A DNA stretch of 64,000 nucleotides, taken from positions 186,001-250,000 of the forward strand of contig NZ_BSTN01000007.1 of assembly GCF_030269545.1 (NCBI RefSeq). The letters are read 5' to 3'. Below the pieces are notes generated by a model, which was not told the DNA's origin, did not search any database, and was given only the letters and a program-made list of their open reading frames with translations. Position numbers and translations under genes: made by a program. This document shows, in pieces, positions 59,265 through 64,000 of this stretch (its first letter is position 1; the number at the start of each line of letters is the position of its first letter). Origin of the DNA: Actinomadura sp. NBRC 104425 (GTDB taxonomy: Bacteria; Actinomycetota; Actinomycetes; Streptosporangiales; Streptosporangiaceae).

Positions 59265-60878
59265 CTACGACTTTCCCCCGTCGGCCGGACAGCCCTGGAT
59301 CTGCTGGCTGCCGGTACGGCACGCGTCGCGGCGCCGCTCCAGGTCGGCGAGCTTCTGCTCGGCCTGCGACCGGCCGACGAACGCGAAGGACCCCTGGCGG
59401 ACGCCGGCCGCGTCGCTCTCCGGAAGTTCACTGGTGTTGACGGTGCTTTCGGCGACCGTGCGCTCACGGCAGTTCTTCTGGTCGGCCCCCTGGACGATGA
59501 CGACCTTGCCGCCCTGCTCGCGCAGCGAATACTTGCACACCGCGTTCTGCAGGTCCTTCACGGCCTCGGGGCCGCTGACGGTGTAGGTCTCCTTGACCGC
59601 CTTCTGCTTGTCCTGCGGCAGGTCCGACACCATGATCGGCGGGTTCGGCTGGTCCTTGGCGGCCGCCTTGCGCGACAGGTCCAGCCCCGGCACCTGCTGC
59701 GTGGTGCCGCGGAACAGCACGACCTGCCCGTTCTCCTCACCGATGTAGTAGCCGTTGCGCACGGACTGCAAGCCCACGAAACCCACGGCGGCCAGCCCCA
59801 CCACGGCCACCCCGGCGGTCACGATCAGCCACGTCCAGCGGCGCGGGCCGCGGCGGCGCTTGGCGGCCGGGGCCTCCGGCGGGGCGAGCACGTCCGGCGC
59901 CCCGCCCGGCATCGGCTGCCCCATCGGCATCGGCGCGGGCTGCGGCGGCGGCATCTCGTCCACCGCCACCGGCGGCTGCGGCATCGTGTCGCGCAGCTGC
60001 GCCGCCCGGCTCGCCGGAGTGTCGGCGCCGCCCTCGGGCCCCATGCCGCCCGGCGGGGCGGGCTGCGTCGTGCCGGGATCACCCGGCAGGTCCGGCGGAC
60101 GGGCCGTGGCCGCGGCGCCGACGGCATGGCCGGGGCCGGGCGGCGGCGGGTGCTGCCCCAGGTCGACGACGTCCGCCACCACGCACGTGATGTTGTCCGG
60201 ACCGCCGCCCCGGTTGGCCAGGTCGATCAGCTGCCGGACGGCCTGCTCGGGGTCGTCGACGTCGGTCAGCACCTGGAAGATCGTATCGGCGGTGACCACG
60301 CTGGACAGCCCGTCCGAGCACAGCAGGTAGCGGTCGCCGATCTTGGCTTCGCGCAGCGACAGGTCCGGGTCGACCTCGCCGCGGCCGTCCAGCGCGCGCA
60401 GCAGCAGCGACCGCTGGGGGTGCGAGGCCGCCTCGTCGGGGCTGATCCGGCCCTCGTCCACCAGCGACTGCACCAGCGTGTGGTCGTGGGTGATCTGGAA
60501 CAGGCTGCCCTCGCGCAGCAGGTAGGCCCGCGAATCCCCGATGTGGACCAGCGCCACCTGGTTGCCCGCCCACAGCATCGCCGTCAGCGTCGTGCCCATG
60601 CCCTGCAGCGACGGGTCCGACTCGACGATGTGGTGCAGGTTCTCGTTGGCCGCCTTGACGGTGTGTTCGAGCGCCGCCAGCAGCTCGTTGGCCGGCAGCT
60701 CCTTGTCGAGCTTGCGCAGTTCGGCGATGGCGGCGGCGCTGGCGATCTCGCCGCCGACGTGTCCGCCCATCCCGTCGGCCACGGCGAGCAGATGGGCGCC
60801 CGCGTACGCCGAGTCCTCGTTGCCCTCGCGTAGCATGCCGACGTCGGACCGCGCGGCGTAGCGAATTCCCAGAGTCAT
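59265..60878 (-). CDS. pstP: PP2C-family phosphatase PstP with extracellular domain
   Basis: 537 residues: PP2C phosphatase domain (about 2-240, metal-binding DGMGGHVGGEIAS near residue 33, GDSRAYLLRE, LLCSDGLSSVV and GGGPDNITCVV), a Pro-rich linker, a transmembrane helix (about 352-375, LIVTAGVAVVGLAAVGFVGL) and an outer domain of about 160 residues with cysteines. It removes phosphate from PknA/PknB targets and the kinases. The ATG at 60878 overlaps the fhaB stop (ATGA). Confidence 0.94.
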   Translation of the reverse strand: MTLGIRYAARSDVGMLREGNEDSAYAGAHLLAVADGMGGHVGGEIASAAAIAELRKLDKELPANELLAALEHTVKAANENLHHIVESDPSLQGMGTTLTAMLWAGNQVALVHIGDSRAYLLREGSLFQITHDHTLVQSLVDEGRISPDEAASHPQRSLLLRALDGRGEVDPDLSLREAKIGDRYLLCSDGLSSVVTADTIFQVLTDVDDPEQAVRQLIDLANRGGGPDNITCVVADVVDLGQHPPPPGPGHAVGAAATARPPDLPGDPGTTQPAPPGGMGPEGGADTPASRAAQLRDTMPQPPVAVDEMPPPQPAPMPMGQPMPGGAPDVLAPPEAPAAKRRRGPRRWTWLIVTAGVAVVGLAAVGFVGLQSVRNGYYIGEENGQVVLFRGTTQQVPGLDLSRKAAAKDQPNPPIMVSDLPQDKQKAVKETYTVSGPEAVKDLQNAVCKYSLREQGGKVVIVQGADQKNCRERTVAESTVNTSELPESDAAGVRQGSFAFVGRSQAEQKLADLERRRDACRTGSQQIQGCPADGGKS

Positions 60879-61348
60879 TTGCGCAGCTCGATCACCGTCT
60901 TGCCGATACGGATCGGTACGCCCGGCGGAACCGGCATCGGCCGGCTCACCCTCGTGCGCCCGAGGTAGGTCCCGTTGGTCGAGCCGAGATCTTCCACGAT
61001 CCACTGACCGTCCTGCGCGTAAAGTCGGGCATGCCGCCCCGAAGCGTAGTCGTCGGTCACCACGAGCGTGGAGTCATTCGCCCGGCCGATGCTGATCGGA
61101 GCCCCCGTCAGATCGATGACCGTGCCGGCCCGCTCGCCCTGGACCACCACCAGCTTGGTCGGCACGTTGCTGCGCTGCGCCCGCGGCGGCCTGGACGGCC
61201 GCGCGGCCCGCTGCGGCGGCTGGGCCGCGCGGGCGGCGGCCTTGGAACCGAACAGGTCGGCCCGGATCACGCCGACGGCCGCGATGACGAACAGCCAGAG
61301 CACCGCGAGGAACGCCAGCTTGATCAGCGTGAGGGTGAATTCGGACAT
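60875..61348 (-). CDS. fhaB: FHA-domain protein FhaB (FipA)
   Basis: 157 residues: a membrane helix at the N-terminus (LIKLAFLAVLWLFVIAAVGV), a basic linker and a C-terminal FHA domain (about 78-150: ISIGRANDSTLVVTDDYASGRHARL and DLGSTNGTYLGRTRV) that binds phosphothreonine peptides. In Mycobacterium FhaB/FipA links PknA/PknB signalling to FtsZ and FtsQ. The FHA arginine and the S-T-N-G turn are intact. Confidence 0.94.
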   Translation of the reverse strand: MSEFTLTLIKLAFLAVLWLFVIAAVGVIRADLFGSKAAARAAQPPQRAARPSRPPRAQRSNVPTKLVVVQGERAGTVIDLTGAPISIGRANDSTLVVTDDYASGRHARLYAQDGQWIVEDLGSTNGTYLGRTRVSRPMPVPPGVPIRIGKTVIELRK

Positions 61349-61359
61349 CGGAGTCGGGG

Positions 61360-62112
61360 CTACTCCCTATCGCGGCGGAAGACCAGGGTTGTCCGCCCCA
61401 TCGTGACGCGCGAGCCGTCGACGAGCGTGACCCGCCGGATCGGCTGACCGTTCACGAAGGAGCCGTTCGTCGACCCTAGATCCACCAGCACGACTTCGGG
61501 GCCTTCTACGCGGATCTCGGCATGGTGGCGGGACACGCCGGGATCGACCAGCCGCAGGTCGCAGTCGGTGCCGCGGCCCAGCAGCGTGACCGGCGTGTTG
61601 ATCTCGTAGGTGCGCTGGGTGGCGTCCCCGCCCTCCACCGCCGTGGTCACCAGCAGCCGCGGCCGGCCGGCGAACACCCCGCCCCGCCCCTGCGGAATGT
61701 CGCTCACCGGACGGCGGATCTCCCCGCCCTCCACGGTGGAACCGCGGATGACGCCGGACCGGATACGGAACATGCCCGTGGCCAGGTCCCCGGCGTTCTC
61801 GAACCGGACACGCACCGGCCCGACGAAGGAGTACCCCTGCTCCTTGGCGTACTCGCGGGCCAGGTTCGCCAACTCCTGGCTCAGGCTGTCGGCGTACACC
61901 TGGAGCCGCTGTCCGTCCTGTTCGGAGATCTCGACGACGAAGTCGTTCGGCACCAGGGTGCGTCCAGCCGCCACGATGGCGGCGCGGTCGTCCATCTCGC
62001 GCTGAACAGCACTGGCCACCTCGACCGGCTGCAGCTCCGACTTGAAGGCCCGGGCGAAGGCACCTTCGACCATGCCCTCCAGCCGTCGCTCGAAGCGCTG
62101 AATGACGCCCAC
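61360..62112 (-). CDS. fhaA: FHA-domain protein FhaA
   Basis: 250 residues. An N-terminal DUF3662 domain (about 1-115, GVIQRFERRLEGMVEGAFARAF and VPNDFVVEISEQDGQRLQVY), a linker, and a C-terminal FHA domain (about 165-245: LLGRGTDCDLRLVDPGVSRHHAEI, DLGSTNGSFVNGQPI). FhaA recognises phosphorylated substrates such as the pseudokinase domain of MviN/MurJ in mycobacteria. GGGAGGTGCCC precedes the GTG at 62112. First gene of the minus-strand operon, 130 bases from tRNA-Leu with the operon promoter between. Confidence 0.94.
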   Translation of the reverse strand: MGVIQRFERRLEGMVEGAFARAFKSELQPVEVASAVQREMDDRAAIVAAGRTLVPNDFVVEISEQDGQRLQVYADSLSQELANLAREYAKEQGYSFVGPVRVRFENAGDLATGMFRIRSGVIRGSTVEGGEIRRPVSDIPQGRGGVFAGRPRLLVTTAVEGGDATQRTYEINTPVTLLGRGTDCDLRLVDPGVSRHHAEIRVEGPEVVLVDLGSTNGSFVNGQPIRRVTLVDGSRVTMGRTTLVFRRDRE

Positions 62113-62240
62113 GGGCACCTCCCTTCCCCACTGGTAGACGATCGTATCGGTGCGAAGGTTCGCTCGAAGTATCTGGATACCTAACCACCCCCGAGACCGT
62201 GCTAGCCTTTTCGAGCACCCCCCGAGAGGGGGCGGCACCC

Positions 62241-62323
62241 GGGCGGGTGGCGGAACGGCAGACGCGCACGGTTCAGGTCCGTGTGTCCGCAAGGACGTGA
62301 GGGTTCAAATCCCTCCTCGCCCA
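62241..62323 (+). tRNA. tRNA-Leu (anticodon CAG)
   Basis: 83 bases, class II. The acceptor arms GGGCGGG and CTCGCCC pair with one G-T. The anticodon stem-loop is CACGG-TTCAGGT-CCGTG giving CAG. The long variable arm TGTCCGCAAGGACG and the T arm GAGGGTTCAAATCCCTC are clear. Discriminator A; CCA is not encoded. It sits divergent to fhaA, as in other actinomycetes. Confidence 0.95.
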
Positions 62324-62365
62324 CTCAGGGGTGGTGACGCCGGTCTCCACCTCACAGTGACGGAA

Positions 62366-62395
62366 CGACCCCCCTGCGGCAAGCAGCGGGGGTTC
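62366..62395 (+). terminator. terminator downstream of tRNA-Leu
   Basis: GACCCCCCTGC and GCAGCGGGGGTTC form a bulged stem of about eight pairs around a GGCAA loop, followed by TTCTTCT. Confidence 0.7.
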
Positions 62396-62930
62396 TTCTG
62401 TATCCCTCAACGGTACGGCGTCCCCACCGCTGCGTCTCATCCGCGGACACCGGGCGGGAAGCCTGAGCACGTTGGGGTCCGTGAGGCCAAGTCGCCTGTT
62501 TCGGCGCACGGCGGCCCCGCGCCGCCGGCCTCGCGGCGTTCGTCCTCGGCCTAGTTCGTGGGGGTGGCTTTTGGGCGTCCAGGTGCCCAGCGGCTTGGTT
62601 CGTCGTCACCGCGCCCGGCGCCGGGGTCGCCCGCCCTGGCCCGGCACCGCCCCCGGCCAAGCCTCACCGCCGCCCTGATCGCCCTGGACCGGCCGACAAG
62701 GGCGATGGTGTCCGCGTATGGGGCCGCGTGCGGCGCCCGCGGCGCAGGGTCCGACGACCACACGGGGGCCTCGCCGCCGCTCAGCGGAACCTGCCGGTCT
62801 CGCCGCGACCGCCGCACCAGCCGCCGCCGATGCCCTGATCGACTCCTTCCGCGCTTGGTCCGCGAGCCCGGCATCCGCAGCGCGGGCCGCGCTTTTCCAA
62901 GGCTGGCGTGGCTCTTTGATACGTCGACTA
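62396..62930. other. stretch without a supportable gene
   Basis: About 535 bases between the tRNA terminator and the IS remnant. Overlapping open frames exist on both strands because of high GC, but composition is Arg/Pro/Gly noise, and none has a ribosome binding site or recognisable sequence. It may be decayed mobile DNA because it abuts the IS5-like remnant. Confidence 0.5.
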
Positions 62931-63159
62931 CTAGGGCATGTTTCGAAGTTGGCCAGAGCCGTTCGTTGATGGCGGCGATGTGGACGGTGGCCTGGTAGCG
63001 GACGGCGAGCTCGTCGAACCCGGGTGGTCGGCCACCGCGCACGCCGCGTCGGCGCCGGTGGTCGGCCTGATCGGCCGGTTCGCAGATCGTGGCCGCGATG
63101 CCTCACTGCGTCCGGCGTGCGACATGCCGCCACTCACCACACTTCGAAACAGGTCCTAG
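62931..63159 (-). mobile_element. internally deleted IS5-like element
   Basis: 229 bases flanked by CTAG on both sides. The ends are inverted repeats: GGCATGTTTCGAAGT on the left and, on the reverse strand, GACCTGTTTCGAAGT on the right (13 of 15). On the minus strand the frame read near 62960-63035 gives RPPGFDELAVRYQATVHIAAINE, in pieces the typical C-terminal end of an IS5-family transposase (shown here only in part: DELAVRYQATVHIAAINE). The 5' three quarters of a transposase gene are missing. It cannot move by itself. Confidence 0.75.
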
Positions 63160-63257
63160 GACGCGGAGGTGGAAGCGGCGTTCTGTCGCTCCGCGCCGCC
63201 GTGGACGTTCTCAGCCCCGTTCTCCGGTGTGATCGTGATTCGGGGGCGGGGGCGGGC

Positions 63258-64000
63258 TCAGTGGAGTCGGGTGAGGGCTTCTGCTGCGAATTCGGCGGGG
63301 TTCCAGCCCGCTCCGCCGCGTACGAGGTCCCCGATCCCTGACTGCGCGAGCCGGTACTGGTCGCCGACGTGTTCGAGGAAGTGCGCGGTCACAAGCGCGT
63401 CGGCGGTCGTGACCGGCTGGAGGATCTGCTCGGGGTCGGTTTCTTCGGGGAGGCCGACCAGGTGCGCGCAGGACGCCAGTTCGGCGGCGTCGAAGGGGGC
63501 GGACGGGAACAGGGCGCCGGCGAGGCCGAGCACGGCCCGTTGGGCCGCGTCCAGCGGGGCGAGCAGCAGGGTGCGCAGCCGGGCGCGGGCCTCGGGGGTG
63601 CGGATCGCCTCCAGGTCGGCGGTGACCAGTTCGTAGGCGCCCCGGTCGCGCAGCGCGTCGAGCAGTGGGGCCAGGACGGCGGGGACGGCCAGCGGGTGCC
63701 GTCCGGTCTCGTAGGTCAGCGCGTCGAGCACGACGGCGTGGGCTCCGATGCCGAGCAGGTCGAGCAGCCAGGCCAGCGACTCGCGGGGGCGGGCGTCGTT
63801 CAGTTCGAGCCCCCCGGCCGGGTCGGTCACCGCGTCCAGTCCGAGCTGCGGGACGAGCGCGCGCAGCAGGTTGACGCGGCGGTAGGGGACGCTGGTGGGC
63901 TGATGGTCGTCCGCCGGGGCGAGCAGGCACAGCAGCCCCGGGATGTCGAGCACGGCCGTTCCGGCGGGTGCGGTGAGCTCCTCGGCGTTGCCGGGGACGA
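63258..64000 (-). CDS. hypothetical protein, 5' end beyond the window
   Basis: At least 247 residues; the frame is open to the window edge, and the sequence upstream of GTG 63953 (NAEELTAPAGTAVLDIPG) reads like protein, so the true start is outside. The visible part is Leu/Ala-rich helical with RRVNLLRALVPQLGLDAVTD, ESLAWLLDLLGIGAHAVVLDALTYETG and a C-terminal LEHVGDQYRLAQSGIGDLVRGG. I do not recognise the family. There is no membrane segment. Confidence 0.65.
   Translation of the reverse strand, partial: VPGNAEELTAPAGTAVLDIPGLLCLLAPADDHQPTSVPYRRVNLLRALVPQLGLDAVTDPAGGLELNDARPRESLAWLLDLLGIGAHAVVLDALTYETGRHPLAVPAVLAPLLDALRDRGAYELVTADLEAIRTPEARARLRTLLLAPLDAAQRAVLGLAGALFPSAPFDAAELASCAHLVGLPEETDPEQILQPVTTADALVTAHFLEHVGDQYRLAQSGIGDLVRGGAGWNPAEFAAEALTRLH

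Noticed and set aside
56394..60833. 1479-codon plus-strand frame opposite pbpA, rodA and pstP
   Set aside because: Pure shadow of three well supported minus-strand genes.

Overview
The window is GC-rich throughout, with GTG/ATG starts, purine-rich ribosome binding sites, many 4-bp ATGA/GTGA gene overlaps and families confined to Actinomycetota (CrgA, DLW-39, DUF397, class E sortase, FhaA/FhaB, ECF42 sigma factor, SARP/BTAD regulator, XRE-DUF5753). Gene content and order suggest the Streptosporangiales, probably Thermomonosporaceae such as Actinomadura. The block from DLW-39 and tRNA-Ala (about 34 kb) to fhaA and tRNA-Leu (about 62 kb) is normally close to oriC in actinomycetes, so the window is probably origin-proximal; dnaA, dnaN and gyrAB are not in it.

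Region by region. 0.4-7.0 kb is an accessory island: two tiny coupled genes; an XRE/TPR regulator broken by a frameshift in a C7 run; a creatininase-family enzyme; a TPR protein without its HTH domain; a flavoprotein; a HAD hydrolase; and a YdcF protein, with a 44-bp repeat bounding part of it. 7.1-11.1 kb holds an Lrp/AsnC regulator divergent from a branched-chain 2-oxoacid dehydrogenase operon (E1 alpha, E1 beta, E2). 11.3-12.9 kb is a YCII/DGPF protein with an ECF42 sigma factor. 13.1-19.8 kb is the aerobic phenylacetate operon paaZABCDE with its divergent TetR regulator and a recognisable operator. 19.8-28.4 kb carries a Pro/Gln/Gly-repeat membrane protein, a Nudix hydrolase, a SRPBCC protein, an orphan solute-binding lipoprotein, a cyclase-like/solute-binding/VWA membrane protein and a HEAT-repeat protein. 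28.4-32.1 kb has decayed tandem copies of GDSL-gene pieces, the intact GDSL esterase, a DnaA-box-rich intergenic region, a methyltransferase and a LexA-controlled DUF6504 gene. 32.5-37.6 kb contains an aldo-keto reductase, small membrane proteins, DLW-39, a phosphonatase-like hydrolase, tRNA-Ala(UGC), two XRE-DUF5753 regulators and a DUF397 gene.

37.7-44.5 kb is the most unusual part. A compact same-strand operon encodes a SARP-type DNA-binding protein, an NTPase with a C-terminal repeat region, an SPFH-like coiled-coil protein, a DUF4407 four-helix membrane protein and a degenerate nucleotide-cyclase-like protein. Three of these share a short motif, N-x-F-(Y/H)-(D/E)-x-V-(D/T)-A-x-(G/D)-A-T-F-G, at a terminus. 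I read this as a candidate multi-component signalling or biological-conflict system whose parts recognise each other through the motif. The junction between its first two large genes carries a 140-bp tandem duplication that created a small fusion ORF.

44.7-62.3 kb is conserved core: a DEAD-box helicase (followed by a decayed copy of its own 3' end), an acyltransferase, a DUF5324-like protein, cyclophilin, rhomboid protease, CrgA, DUF881, class E sortase, a TrpG/PabA amidotransferase, and the cell-wall operon fhaA-fhaB-pstP-rodA-pbpA-pknA-pknB on the minus strand, started near tRNA-Leu(CAG). The right edge holds an internally deleted IS5-like element and a truncated unknown gene. No CRISPR array, rRNA or intact transposase is visible.
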